43,779 nucleotides of DNA from Akkermansiaceae bacterium UBA7890. GTDB lineage: Bacteria; Verrucomicrobiota; Verrucomicrobiia; Verrucomicrobiales; Akkermansiaceae. A program made the translations under genes and the position numbers. How positions within the stretch are numbered: position 1 is the first letter of the stretch; every line of letters starts with the position of its first letter. Below, one piece after another: positions 7,789-17,085 of the stretch. The notes under the pieces are model-generated. The model was not told where the DNA came from, did no database searches, and worked only from the letters and a program-made list of their open reading frames with translations. The stretch spans positions 13,336 through 57,114 of the forward strand of contig DLRK01000196.1 in the NCBI GenBank assembly GCA_002501065.1, written 5' to 3'.

Positions 7789-9195
7789 ATGAAATGCTTG
7801 CTGCCTCTCCTCCTGGTCCTGGCTTCCTGCCTGCACGCCCGGGAGGCGCCCAACATCCTTGTCATCATGGCCGATGATTGCACCTACAACGACCTGCCGG
7901 TCTATGGAGGAGAGAACGCGAAAACGCCGAATATTGACAAGCTGGCGGAAAAGAGCCTGGTCTTCAACCGCGCCTATCTTGCGGAAGCGATGTGCCAGCC
8001 ATGCCGGGCGGAATTGTTCAGTGGGCAGTATCCCATGCGCAATGGCTGTGCCTGGAACCATTCCGCCAGTCGCGATTCGGTCACCAGCATGCCCCAGCAT
8101 CTCGCCCCGCTCGGATATCGGGTCGGTCTGGCTGGGAAGGTGCACGTGAAGCCGAAGAAGGCGTTTCCTTTTGAGGAGGTGAAGGGTTTCGATACGAACT
8201 GTGTTCGTAATCCCACCCGCCCCCATCAACTGGAGGGCCTGGTTGAGTTCATGGAGCGGGACCGGAAGAAGCCCTTCTGTCTGGTGGTAGCTCTGGTGGA
8301 GCCGCACATCCCGTGGGTGATGGGTGATGCCTCTCAATATCCTCCGGCCAAGCTGAAGTTGCCCCCCAATATCGCGGACACGGCACGGACCCGGCAGGAC
8401 TTTGCAGCCTACCTGGCTGAGATCACCTATATGGATGGCCAGGTGGGTGAAATCCTCAGGGTGCTGGAAGAAAGCGGCAAGGCGAAGGACACTCTGGTCC
8501 TGTTCACTTCGGAACAGGGTTCGCAGTTTCCCGGGTGCAAGTGGACCAACTGGGACACGGGGGTGCACACCGCCCTCATGGCGCGCTGGCCTGACAGGAT
8601 CAAGGGAGGACGGCGCACGGATGCGATGGTGCAATACGCAGATATTCTACCCACGGTGCTTGCCCTGGCCGGGGGTGATGGTTCCGGACACTCCTATGAC
8701 GGCAGAAGTTTTGCGGGAGTCCTGCTCGGGCAGGAAGACAAGCACCGCGAGTATGCCTACGGGCTTCACAACAACATTCCGGAAGGCCCTCGCTATCCGG
8801 TGCGGACGGTGACGGACGGGGAGTGGCGCTACATCCGGAACCTGCTGCCGGAAGAGATTTACATCGAGAAACACCTGATGGGGATGAAGGGAACGGGAGT
8901 GCTCAACAACCCCTACTGGGCGACCTGGGTGCGGGATTCCTGGAACAATCCCCACACCTACAAGGTGGTTCGCCGCTACATGCGTCGTCCCGCCGAGCAG
9001 CTTTATCATACTGCCCGGGACCGTTATGAAATGAACAACCGGGCCGGGGATCCGGACATTGCAGCCATCAAGGCGAAGCTGAGTGCTGAATTGGATCGCT
9101 GGATGAAGGAGCAGGAAGATCCCGGGGCTCCGCAGGACACCCACAGGGCCCACCAGGCCGCCCGGGAGGGGAAGCACCTCTACGGGGTGAAGTAG
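7789..9195 (+). CDS. Sulfatase (arylsulfatase A-like, S1 family), exported
   Basis: A 468-residue type I sulfatase. The N-terminus is a signal peptide with a lipobox-like LASC (Cys14), so it may be a lipoprotein; cleavage after LHA is the alternative. PNILVIMADDCTYNDLP supplies the first metal-binding Asp pair. The formylglycine motif is C69-Q-P-C-R73, fitting CxPxR, so a formylglycine-generating enzyme is needed for activity. Further landmarks are GLAGKVHVKPKK, VALVEPHIPW, VLFTSEQGSQFPGCKWT and GVHTALMARWP. The tail (LYHTARDRYEMNNRAGDP) is typical of the family. It would hydrolyse sulfate esters, probably of sulfated algal or host glycans; the substrate cannot be read from sequence. It is preceded by a clear GAAGG site and converges with the esterase gene at 9292. 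Confidence 0.93.
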   Translation: MKCLLPLLLVLASCLHAREAPNILVIMADDCTYNDLPVYGGENAKTPNIDKLAEKSLVFNRAYLAEAMCQPCRAELFSGQYPMRNGCAWNHSASRDSVTSMPQHLAPLGYRVGLAGKVHVKPKKAFPFEEVKGFDTNCVRNPTRPHQLEGLVEFMERDRKKPFCLVVALVEPHIPWVMGDASQYPPAKLKLPPNIADTARTRQDFAAYLAEITYMDGQVGEILRVLEESGKAKDTLVLFTSEQGSQFPGCKWTNWDTGVHTALMARWPDRIKGGRRTDAMVQYADILPTVLALAGGDGSGHSYDGRSFAGVLLGQEDKHREYAYGLHNNIPEGPRYPVRTVTDGEWRYIRNLLPEEIYIEKHLMGMKGTGVLNNPYWATWVRDSWNNPHTYKVVRRYMRRPAEQLYHTARDRYEMNNRAGDPDIAAIKAKLSAELDRWMKEQEDPGAPQDTHRAHQAAREGKHLYGVK

Positions 9196-9291
9196 TCAAT
9201 AGTGGGGCCGTCCAACCCCGCAGGCCCGTGGGGCTGAAGGAAGGGCCGGGCGCACGCCGCCCTCCTGACGGCTGGGGAGAAGATCCGGGAC

Positions 9292-10032
9292 TCACTTCCT
9301 CTTCTGCTGGAAGAGCCAGTCGTGAATCTCGGACTGGTTGAAGACCTTGCTGGTGATGAGGTGGCCGGCAGGGAGTTCACTGTACTTATGGACGATGCCC
9401 TTTTCCTTCAGGGCATTCGAGATGTCCCGGGCTCGCTGGATCTTGACGGACTTGTCGCGGCGACCGTGAAAGATCCAGATATTGACGCCCTGGAGGTGGG
9501 AGACATCCTTGATGTTGGCGGCTCCGGCCAGGGGAACGGCGGCGGCAAAGAGATCGGGTCGCCTGTCGATGAGATGCCAGACACCGTAGCCACCCAGGGA
9601 GAACCCGGTGAGGTAGACGCGCTTGGGATCGGCCACCTTGACCTCCTTGAGGAAGTCCTGGAGAAGAGCGAGGACGGAGTCTCCTCCGCGGGTCATCCAG
9701 TCCCGGCCGTGATCGCATTGCGGGGCGATGAGGATGCAGGGACGCCGGGGGAAGTTGCGCACGAAGGAAGCGGGCACCGCGACCTTGGTCTGTTTGATGT
9801 TGTCGGTCCCGCATTTGGCCGATCCGTGGAGATAGATCACGACCGGGAGGGAGGCGGTGCGGGCGACTGTCTTCGGGGCATGGACCTTGTAGACGATATC
9901 GCCGTGGGATCCACCCACCCAGCGGCCGGCAAAGTGCTTCTGGTACTTTCCGAGGAGCGGGTTGGCATGGAGGGGGAGAATCCCGGTCAGGGCAAACAGC
10001 CCCAAAAGGAGGCGGATGAAAGGGACAGTCAT
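9292..10032 (-). CDS. Secreted alpha/beta hydrolase (feruloyl esterase/PHB depolymerase-like)
   Basis: A 246-residue secreted hydrolase with a Sec signal (LLLGLFALTGILPLHA then NPLL). The core starts at LPVVIYLHGSAKCG (oxyanion strand), and the nucleophile elbow is YLTGFSLGGYGVW with Ser145. IFHGRRDKSV carries the likely acid, and PAGHLITSKVF the catalytic His. The compact size and the APQCDHGRDW loop resemble single-domain feruloyl esterases and polyhydroxybutyrate-depolymerase-like enzymes. It sits 33 bases downstream of the beta-helix gene on the same strand and may be co-transcribed with it. Substrate unknown; a carbohydrate ester is the likely class given the neighbours. Confidence 0.82.
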   Translation of the reverse strand: MTVPFIRLLLGLFALTGILPLHANPLLGKYQKHFAGRWVGGSHGDIVYKVHAPKTVARTASLPVVIYLHGSAKCGTDNIKQTKVAVPASFVRNFPRRPCILIAPQCDHGRDWMTRGGDSVLALLQDFLKEVKVADPKRVYLTGFSLGGYGVWHLIDRRPDLFAAAVPLAGAANIKDVSHLQGVNIWIFHGRRDKSVKIQRARDISNALKEKGIVHKYSELPAGHLITSKVFNQSEIHDWLFQQKRK

Positions 10033-10065
10033 ATCAGGACGGGGAACAGGAGCATGGCTCCCGGG

Positions 10066-13000
10066 TCAGGGGCGCACCAGTCGGAAAAGTCTGCGATCCC
10101 CGACCGGGATGACGCGCACCACATTGAAGCCCGCGGCTTCCAGGACGGGAGCGGGACTGAAGGTCCAGGGGAACTGGTCCGGTCTGGGAGATTCCTGCAG
10201 GAAAAACTGGCCTGCTTCTGGCAGGAGGGGCCAGGAGATGGTGACGCTGCCGTCGGGCAGGACGCGGAAGGATGGGTCGGGAAGGGGAGGGAGGGCATTT
10301 GTGCTTCCACCCCGGCTCGTGAGGATCCCGTTGACGGTGAGGTCGTGATCTCCTCGTCCGCCATCAACGAAGTGCAGCAAGACGCGATCGCCGTCGATCT
10401 GTGCGCCGGTCGTGCCGTCATAGGAGAAGTCATACCAGTGAGGAACGGGATTGTCCGGGGTTGGGCCGAAGCCATGAAAGCCATCACCCGGTTGCTCGCT
10501 GGAGGTCAGGACGGCCATGGTGACAGAACCTCCATTCGCGAGTCCATCCAGTTCGAAATGCCAGATCTCGTGGGGGAACTCCTGCCCGGTCAGGGGAGGC
10601 AGGGCCAGGAGGGATTCAGCGGAGACGTTCCTCAGCGTAAACCCCTCCGGGGTGGCGATGGTGAGTGACCCCGAGAGGAGGACCGGAAAGGAGGCGACAT
10701 GCCCCTGTCGGGCGTCGGGGACCCCGTCCTCGTTTGCGTCTCCCGTAGCCAGTCCCTCTTCCACGCTGTCGCTGATGCCATCACCGTCGGTATCTGTGGG
10801 CCCCTCGATACGGGTCCACTCGCTGTATTCCGAAGTATTGAGAGACGTGTCGGTGATGGAGGCGCGGATGTGGGCTCCACGCAGATCAATCGCACTTTGC
10901 AGCTCGAAGGTGAAGGGGATGACCGGGGAGGTGTGGTTGAGAGGAATGATCTCCGAGTACTGGGAGCCATACACCGTGGTAGCGGGCATGGAGATGACGA
11001 TCTCAAGACCGTAGGTGCCTGCGGATGCTCCGGGAAGCTGGCCCGCGAATTGAACGGTGTTCCCGTCCTGAACGACGCGCTGCAGAACGGGGGGGTTGAT
11101 CTTGTGATTGCCCCCCTCGTCGAGGTCATCCGGATCGGGAGGATCACGCCCGTCTCCTTCCGGACCCGTGGAGAGGTCGATATCGAGGCGTCCGTTGTCG
11201 GCGATGAAATTCCCGTGGAGCCGGTTGTTTCCGCCGCTGCTCACCAGGATACCCTCCAGATGGTTATGGACGATGTTGTTTGCCTCGACGGATTGCGGAC
11301 TGCCTCCGACACGGTTACCGCTGCTGTCCAGGATGTGGATGCCGCGCAGGTTGGGGCGGGGAACGGGAGCTTCCGGGCCGAAGGGAGCCTGGGCCCCGAT
11401 CAGGTTTCCGTGCACCCGGTTCAACCCCGGGATGTAGGAAACCGGCACGGGAGGTGAGGTGAGGAGGATTCCGGTGGGATTGGAGTAGATCTGTCCGCGG
11501 TCGGCGAAGAGGGATCCGCCGATCAGGGTCTGGCGTCCTTCGCAATGTACTCCACACTCTCCATTTCCGGATGAGCGGAGTCCCTTCAATTCGTTCCCGA
11601 CGCCACGCACCAGGACGCCGGAGCGCAGGTTGCAGTGCGTCTCGTTGCCCTCCAATACGGCGTGATCGCACTCAAGGGCGATTCCATTACCCGCATTACG
11701 CAGGGAGAAGGGGGCCAGGCGGGCACCCGTGATGTTGTTACTCAGGGTAGTGCCACTGGCGTCCCCGATGACGCGGATGCCGTCAGCCCCATTGCCCTGC
11801 ACCCTGCATTCCGTAATGGTGTTGCCGGGGGCCTGGTGGAGAACGATCCCACCCAGGAATCCGGCGGCGATGGATTCCCAGGGGCTTGCTTCGTTCAGGC
11901 TGGTGAAGTGGATGCTGCTGTTGGCGAGGTTGCTGTCGAGGGCAGCGAAGGAAGGCATCGAGGTGCGCGGGGAGGGGGAGAGGAGGAGATCCTGGAAGGC
12001 AATTCCCGGAGCGAGCAGGTTGCTGGAATGGGTGCCGGGGAACGAGCCGCCCACCGTGGTTGATATCGTGTTACCAGTGGCCTCGGGGCCAAAGACCCCG
12101 ATCCCGCCCACCCAGTTACCGGCGATGTGGCAGTTCGAAATAACGTTGCCGGGGCATTCGATCCGGATCCCGTAGCCTTCATTGCCAGCCCCGGTTTCTC
12201 CCGAAGGCGCGAGACCAAGGGAGCAATCCTCGATCAGGTTTCCTCCCCCGCCCTTGAGAAGGATGCCGCTGGGGTTGGGGGCGGCAGGACCGGGAATTTC
12301 GCCAAAGGCGGCAGAGCGGAAGCGGGTGAAAGACAGTCCGCGCAGGGTGGAACCGCCTCCGGAGAGGACCAGTCCGTCGGAACTGTTTCCCTCGGGAAGG
12401 TTTTCCCCGCTGATCTCCACGGCGAAGGAATCCGGGCCTGGCTGCGTCGTTCCGTCGATCAGGATTGATCCGGTTGCTTCAGGAAGAGGTGACTGCAGGA
12501 CGATGCGGGGGTTTTCCCCGACCGGCACGTTGAATCCGATCGTGTCGAAGCCCTCACGCCGGTTTGCCAGTTCCAGAGCGGCGCGGAGGGTGATCTGTTC
12601 GCCCGGGGTGGCCGGATCAGTATCCAGCCATTCGTCAAGAGGATCAGGATCGCCGAGATCCCGGTCGTCATTGACGATGAGAAAGGACAACATGCGGACG
12701 CGAAAGGAGCGGCTCTGAGGCAGGCTGTTCCCATCAACCGGGGTGGCTGTGAGAGTGGTGGTCCGGATGGAGTTCTCCGGAGTGCCGGCTGCGAAGAAGG
12801 CCGCCTGGATCGTGAGGCCACCGGCTCCGGGAGCTACGCTGAGGGTAACCCCTGCAGGAGAGAGGATCCCGGAGGTAATGTTTTCGAGGCCGTCAGCGAG
12901 GTAGATAACCGCCCAGCTGTCCCCGGTGTTCTCCACCGCCTTGAGCACGAAGTCTCGCGGCCCGGGGTGGTCGTTGAGGATTGCAAACTCGTGAATGGTG

Positions 13001-13098
13001 TTTTGATCGGAGCGCAGAATGCTTGTGGGTGCGCTCTGTCCACAGAGGGGGAGGGCTGTGGCGAAGATTGCGGCAAGGGTGCGAACGATGGAGGGCAT
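10066..13098 (-). CDS. Secreted right-handed beta-helix protein with choice-of-anchor U domain
   Basis: A 1010-residue surface or secreted protein. It has a Sec signal (residues 1-22), an N-terminal Ig-like stretch, and a CSLREA-like segment (about 136-192, GEQITLRAALELAN). A long parallel beta-helix region (about 195-700) follows, with repeated GN-x-I / GG-x-N-x-I turns such as GNVISNCHIAGN and NNRLHGNFIADN. Next come a calcium-binding thrombospondin type 3-like stretch (769-797, DTDGDGISD and DANEDGVPD) and a choice-of-anchor U domain (about 803-930, GFGPTPDNPVPHWYDFSYDG and LHFVDGGRGDHDL). A final 68-residue module ends FRLVRP, of the kind found at the C-termini of many Verrucomicrobia exported proteins. 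I chose the ATG at 13098 because it opens the signal peptide; the upstream frame would overlap the divergent cytochrome gene. A role in adhesion or polysaccharide lyase-like binding is inference. Confidence 0.87.
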   Translation of the reverse strand: MPSIVRTLAAIFATALPLCGQSAPTSILRSDQNTIHEFAILNDHPGPRDFVLKAVENTGDSWAVIYLADGLENITSGILSPAGVTLSVAPGAGGLTIQAAFFAAGTPENSIRTTTLTATPVDGNSLPQSRSFRVRMLSFLIVNDDRDLGDPDPLDEWLDTDPATPGEQITLRAALELANRREGFDTIGFNVPVGENPRIVLQSPLPEATGSILIDGTTQPGPDSFAVEISGENLPEGNSSDGLVLSGGGSTLRGLSFTRFRSAAFGEIPGPAAPNPSGILLKGGGGNLIEDCSLGLAPSGETGAGNEGYGIRIECPGNVISNCHIAGNWVGGIGVFGPEATGNTISTTVGGSFPGTHSSNLLAPGIAFQDLLLSPSPRTSMPSFAALDSNLANSSIHFTSLNEASPWESIAAGFLGGIVLHQAPGNTITECRVQGNGADGIRVIGDASGTTLSNNITGARLAPFSLRNAGNGIALECDHAVLEGNETHCNLRSGVLVRGVGNELKGLRSSGNGECGVHCEGRQTLIGGSLFADRGQIYSNPTGILLTSPPVPVSYIPGLNRVHGNLIGAQAPFGPEAPVPRPNLRGIHILDSSGNRVGGSPQSVEANNIVHNHLEGILVSSGGNNRLHGNFIADNGRLDIDLSTGPEGDGRDPPDPDDLDEGGNHKINPPVLQRVVQDGNTVQFAGQLPGASAGTYGLEIVISMPATTVYGSQYSEIIPLNHTSPVIPFTFELQSAIDLRGAHIRASITDTSLNTSEYSEWTRIEGPTDTDGDGISDSVEEGLATGDANEDGVPDARQGHVASFPVLLSGSLTIATPEGFTLRNVSAESLLALPPLTGQEFPHEIWHFELDGLANGGSVTMAVLTSSEQPGDGFHGFGPTPDNPVPHWYDFSYDGTTGAQIDGDRVLLHFVDGGRGDHDLTVNGILTSRGGSTNALPPLPDPSFRVLPDGSVTISWPLLPEAGQFFLQESPRPDQFPWTFSPAPVLEAAGFNVVRVIPVGDRRLFRLVRP

Positions 13099-13272
13099 TC
13101 CCGGGGGTAACTTTCGGCAACTGGGCCAGGGGAGACTCTGGCGCAGGGTCCAGGTCAGGCAAGTCTCGAAAAGGCAGGGACCGGACGGTGCTGGAGCAGC
13201 ATATGATGGGGTGAGGTCGTCAGATGCTCTTTTCTTGCGGTCTAGGGAGGAATGGCGTAACGCCTCTGGACC
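13099..13272. other. Divergent intergenic region between the beta-helix and cytochrome genes
   Basis: These 174 bases must hold both 5' regions of the divergently transcribed genes. A purine-rich GGGAGGAATGG lies about 20 bases before the plus-strand ATG, too far for a normal ribosome binding site. No confident -35/-10 pair or operator palindrome was found. Confidence 0.4.
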
Positions 13273-15945
13273 ATGAAACGTCAACTCGTCTGGATTCTCT
13301 CGTTAATTGCTCTGCCAGTTGCGGCACAGGAGGAAGTGGATGCCGTGGCCGAGGGCAGGCAGGCCTTTGCCACCTACGGATGCATCACCTGCCATGTGGT
13401 GGACAAGAATGATGACTCCCTGCGGACCGGACCGAGTCTGTATGGTCTTTTCGTCAATGACCCCCGGGAGCGGGAGGTGAGTGTTCCCGGAACCGAGGGG
13501 AAGAAGAAGGTGAAGGCGGACAGGTCCTATTACCAGGACTCGGTGCGCAAGTCCACCGATGTGCTGGCCATTGCGGAGAGTGGGGAGACGAAGGGGGCGG
13601 CTTATCCCGCGGCCATGCCGATGTATACCGCTGAGGTCATTTCCGATCAGGCAGTGGAACACATTTTCCACTATCTGCGCACCCTTGCCGACGAGGGACA
13701 GTCAGGGCCCCGGATGGTGAAGGTGAAGATTGACAGGAAGGCGCAGTCCAAGAACCTCCTTGAGGTTGGAGGGGAAGTGGCAGTGGCCGGGCGCACGCGG
13801 GTGTTTCGGGCACCCATCAGCAAGTCGAGCGGACGGGCGGTCCACGTGGGATTGCCCAACGGGATGAACTACACCTTTGATTCACGCACCCTCGCAGTGC
13901 GAAACGTCTGGGGTGGGGGCTTCCTCAACCTCAACGAAGAGCGTCGTGGTCGCGGCCAACCGAACTCCCGTCGGGGTCAGGGTAACCAGACCTTTGTCGA
14001 GGGTCTTGGAATCCTGCGGCCAGTGCTGGGCGGAGTGCCGGTGGACTTCGAATTCAAGGAGCCCGATGTGAAGGATCACAAGAATGTCGAGAAGTGGCTG
14101 TGGGAAGATCGCGATTTTCCAGAACTCCTCGCCTCGGTGGATGCCAATTACCATGGCCACAGCCTGGAGTCCTCGACAGGTGATCCGGTCTTTCGGTTCC
14201 GGGTGGGCCGCAACGAATTCCTGCAGGCCGTGCGCTTTGCGGAGGACGGACGTCTCGAGATCGGTCTGCGAGCGAACCTGAAGGACGCCCAGACCTTCCA
14301 GGTCTCGGAGGCCGGCTTGACCGATATCACGGTCAAGGGGGGCAAGCTGGCCAACGGGACGTGGACCCTTCCGGCGGGGCCTGCCCGGGGCTATACCTTC
14401 AGTGCGCGACTGCAGAGAGCCTTGGTGGCCCGCCCCTTCATCGCCAAGGAGGAGCACTGGGGTGAGCAACCGGTGGTGCGCAACAAGAACAAGGTCGGCA
14501 AGAAGATGATGGAGGTGCCTCCCGGATATTCGTTTGAAAACTGGGAGTCTCCCAAGGACATCTACGGCCGGGACCAGCTCTTTGAGCCCACCGGAATTGC
14601 GGTGGCCAGGGACGGGACGATCGTGGTGGCCACGCGGACAGCCGGAATCTGGCGGATCCGCAACGACAAGTGGACGAAGTTTGCGGAAGGCACCTACGAG
14701 TGTCTGGGGGTCTGGATTGAGGACGACAAGGGCGATCAGTTCGTCGTCATGCAGAAGCCGGAACTGACCCGCATGAAGGACAGCAACGGAGACGGGCGGG
14801 GGGACAGCTTTGAGACGGTCTGCGACGACTACGGTTTTCACGGGAACTACCACGAATACGCCCACGGACCGGTCCGGGACAGGGAAGGGAACTACTATTT
14901 CTCCCTCAACCTGTCCCATGGCGGGAATGAGCGCACCTCCTGGCGGGCGGGCGGGCCCTTCATGGGTTCGATGGGCGGCTACCGGGGCTGGGCCTGCCGG
15001 GTCACTCCACAAGGCAAGTTTGAGCCCTTCGCCAATGGCCTGCGTAGCCCGGCCGGCCTGGGAGTCGATCCCGCAGGCCGGATCTGGTATGCCGAGAACC
15101 AGGGTGAGTATGTGGGATCCTCGAAGGTGGTGCCGTTGGAGAAGGGCAAGTTCTATGGCCACCTCTCCGGTCTCCTTACCCTGCCTGGCAAGATGAAACC
15201 GGACTCAGCTGAGCTGAAGTTCGACAAGTGGAAGGACAAGATCCGCAAGGGAGCGGTCTGGCTTCCTCATGGCATGGTGGCCAATTCGCCCGGCAACCCG
15301 GCCTGGGATACCACCGGTGGCAGATTCGGGCCCTACGAGGGACAGATGTTCCTTGGTGACCAGACTCTTTCGAATCTCTTCCGGGTGGTCCCCGAGCGGG
15401 TCAATGAGATCGATCAGGGATGCGTCATTCCCTTCGGGCGGTTCTTTGCCTCCGGAGTGATGCGTCCGGTCTTCCTGCCGGACGGTAGTCTGCTGGTGGG
15501 TCAGACGGGACGCGGCTGGGGCGCCTGGGGCGGCCAGCAGGCCAGCCTGCAGCGGATCGTCTATGATGGAAAGACGGTGGCCGCGGCCATCCACCATGCC
15601 AAGGCGGCCAAGAACGGATTTCTTCTGAAACTCACCCAGCCGGTGGGGCAGGCGGTCAGTGAAGAGCAACTGGTGGGCAAGCTCAAGGTCAGGTCCTGGT
15701 TCTACACCAACACGGGCCGCTATGGTTCGCCCCGCCACGAAGAACGTGAAGATGCCATCGAACGCGTGCACATCGATGCCGGCCGCAAGAGCGTGCTGGT
15801 CGTGATGAAGGACTTCGGTTCCGGTGACAGGAAGTGGCTGGATCGGCTCTATCACATCGAGATCCCGGACACCAAGGACCTCTTCGGATCGGCCCCGGTG
15901 ATGGATTCGATGCGGGCCTACTTCACGCTGCGGATCATCCCCTGA
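13273..15945 (+). CDS. Cytochrome c / DUF6797 / sorbosone-dehydrogenase-like beta-propeller protein
   Basis: An 890-residue exported protein with a Sec signal (residues 1-19). A class I cytochrome c domain follows, with C37-I-T-C40-H41 (FATYGCITCHVV) and a probable axial Met in AAMPMY (115 or 117). A DUF6797-type domain (about 150-390; GLPNGMNYTFDSRTLAVRN and VWGGGFLNLNEERRGRG) comes next. A C-terminal beta-propeller (about 410-890) resembles PVC-type sorbosone/glucose dehydrogenases; note FEPTGIAVARDGTIVVATR, ANGLRSPAGLGVDPAGRIW and FLPDGSLLVGQTGRGW. It probably oxidises a sugar or related substrate outside the cytoplasm and passes electrons to its own haem, but neither cofactor nor substrate is proven. 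Haem attachment would require the Ccm/Ccs machinery. Transcribed alone, divergent from the beta-helix gene and convergent with the PQQ-like gene. Confidence 0.88.
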   Translation: MKRQLVWILSLIALPVAAQEEVDAVAEGRQAFATYGCITCHVVDKNDDSLRTGPSLYGLFVNDPREREVSVPGTEGKKKVKADRSYYQDSVRKSTDVLAIAESGETKGAAYPAAMPMYTAEVISDQAVEHIFHYLRTLADEGQSGPRMVKVKIDRKAQSKNLLEVGGEVAVAGRTRVFRAPISKSSGRAVHVGLPNGMNYTFDSRTLAVRNVWGGGFLNLNEERRGRGQPNSRRGQGNQTFVEGLGILRPVLGGVPVDFEFKEPDVKDHKNVEKWLWEDRDFPELLASVDANYHGHSLESSTGDPVFRFRVGRNEFLQAVRFAEDGRLEIGLRANLKDAQTFQVSEAGLTDITVKGGKLANGTWTLPAGPARGYTFSARLQRALVARPFIAKEEHWGEQPVVRNKNKVGKKMMEVPPGYSFENWESPKDIYGRDQLFEPTGIAVARDGTIVVATRTAGIWRIRNDKWTKFAEGTYECLGVWIEDDKGDQFVVMQKPELTRMKDSNGDGRGDSFETVCDDYGFHGNYHEYAHGPVRDREGNYYFSLNLSHGGNERTSWRAGGPFMGSMGGYRGWACRVTPQGKFEPFANGLRSPAGLGVDPAGRIWYAENQGEYVGSSKVVPLEKGKFYGHLSGLLTLPGKMKPDSAELKFDKWKDKIRKGAVWLPHGMVANSPGNPAWDTTGGRFGPYEGQMFLGDQTLSNLFRVVPERVNEIDQGCVIPFGRFFASGVMRPVFLPDGSLLVGQTGRGWGAWGGQQASLQRIVYDGKTVAAAIHHAKAAKNGFLLKLTQPVGQAVSEEQLVGKLKVRSWFYTNTGRYGSPRHEEREDAIERVHIDAGRKSVLVVMKDFGSGDRKWLDRLYHIEIPDTKDLFGSAPVMDSMRAYFTLRIIP

Positions 15946-15984
15946 GCCCGGGGGCGCCTGGAATGCGCCGCCAGCTTTCCCCGA

Positions 15985-17073
15985 TCACTTTGCGGGCACA
16001 CGCCCCAGGCCGAACTCGCAGCTGATCCTGACCACCTTGCCTTCATCGAGATGCACCTCGATGAACTTGGAGGAGGCGAACGGTTTGCCATCCTGATCCT
16101 TCAGGGTGGCGATCACCTTGCGGGTCTTCACATCAAAGACGTCGGGGGTGTGGCAGTAACCGTATTTCCCGTCCAGCGAGAAGCACACCCAGCCGTGACC
16201 TCCCGTGCTGAGGTCAAGGTGGCCGGATTGCTTGGGAGGCATGACGGTCATGTCGAAGGTGTAGAGACGCTTGCCGCCCTGATCGGAAAGCCAGAGCTGG
16301 GTCTCGTCGGGTGTCATGCCGGCTCCATGCGTGCGACGCTTGATCACTTTCCGGGTGTCCGGGTTGATGGCCTTGACCCGGTGGATCACCTTGCCGGCCA
16401 TGAGATCGACCACGTCGACCCCGATGTGGCCTCCAAGGCAGACGTAGGCATGTGAATTGTCGTGCTTTACGGTATAGGGGAAGACGCCCCGTTCACCCAC
16501 TGGTTCAATGCTCTGAAGAATCTTGCCGGTTCTGGCGTCGAGCTGAGTGAGTTTGGTGGTGGTGCCGAGATAGATGTAGTTTCCCTTCAGGCTGGCGATG
16601 CTGTTGTGGGCGGCACTGCCCACCTTGATGGTCTTGAGGGGGTCTCCGGTTTTGGGATCGATGACAAGGAAGCCGCTGTCGTCCCCGCGGTACCACCACC
16701 CGGTGGGAGCGTAGATGGTCTTGCCGTCGGGCGTGATGCAGCTGCGGTCGCAGCCCCGGTCATAGGTTCGGTTCCATATGACCTTCCCGCTCTCGATGTC
16801 AAAGCAGCCCATCCGGCGGTTGGTGGTGCCGAAGTAGAGCCGCTTGGTGGCGGTGCATCCGGTGAATCCGCGCACTCCCTCCTTCATGTCCGGAATCTCG
16901 ATACGGCGAACGAACTTGTGGCCGTGGTCGATGTCGAAAACGAGAATGCCGGCCCCGGACTTGCCCTCGCGCTGGGCGCCATCCGGGGTGGAGCAGTAGA
17001 GATAGCGGCGGACTTCAGCAGAGGCTGAGGAGAGTGCGAAGAGGGCGAAGCAGAGAGCGAGGATGGTTTTCAT
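15985..17073 (-). CDS. Secreted PQQ-like/YVTN-type beta-propeller protein
   Basis: A 362-residue exported protein (signal MKTILALCFALFALSSASA). The mature part is built of about seven repeats of 40-45 residues in which a strand such as LYFGTTNRRMGCFDIESGK is followed by a turn and another strand. Examples are IYAPTGWWYRG, GNYIYLGTTTKLTQLDARTG, AYVCLGGHIGVDVVDLMAGK and TQLWLSDQGGKRLYTFD. This is the pattern of BamB-like PQQ repeats and YncE-like propellers. There is no CxxCH. Such proteins bind ligands or act as scaffolds; a catalytic role cannot be claimed. It is the last gene of the minus-strand run and starts 12 bases after the amidohydrolase stop. Confidence 0.8.
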   Translation of the reverse strand: MKTILALCFALFALSSASAEVRRYLYCSTPDGAQREGKSGAGILVFDIDHGHKFVRRIEIPDMKEGVRGFTGCTATKRLYFGTTNRRMGCFDIESGKVIWNRTYDRGCDRSCITPDGKTIYAPTGWWYRGDDSGFLVIDPKTGDPLKTIKVGSAAHNSIASLKGNYIYLGTTTKLTQLDARTGKILQSIEPVGERGVFPYTVKHDNSHAYVCLGGHIGVDVVDLMAGKVIHRVKAINPDTRKVIKRRTHGAGMTPDETQLWLSDQGGKRLYTFDMTVMPPKQSGHLDLSTGGHGWVCFSLDGKYGYCHTPDVFDVKTRKVIATLKDQDGKPFASSKFIEVHLDEGKVVRISCEFGLGRVPAK

Positions 17074-17085
17074 GAGACAAGGAAC

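Noticed and set aside
7735..8634. Upstream extension of the DUF1553 remnant frame on the minus strand
   Set aside because: Beyond about 7734 the translation no longer resembles DUF1553 and lies antisense to the sulfatase, so only the tail was called.
9196..9291. Possible hairpin between converging sulfatase and esterase genes
   Set aside because: The CCCC/GGGG arms do not extend into a stable stem and no T-tract follows, so no terminator was called.
13882..15162. 426-codon minus-strand frame inside the cytochrome/propeller gene
   Set aside because: Overlaps the DUF6797 and propeller domains on the other strand and has no own signature.
15946..15984. Five-base stem GGCGC/GCGCC between converging genes
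   Set aside because: Too short and without a T-tract; could be chance in GC-rich sequence.
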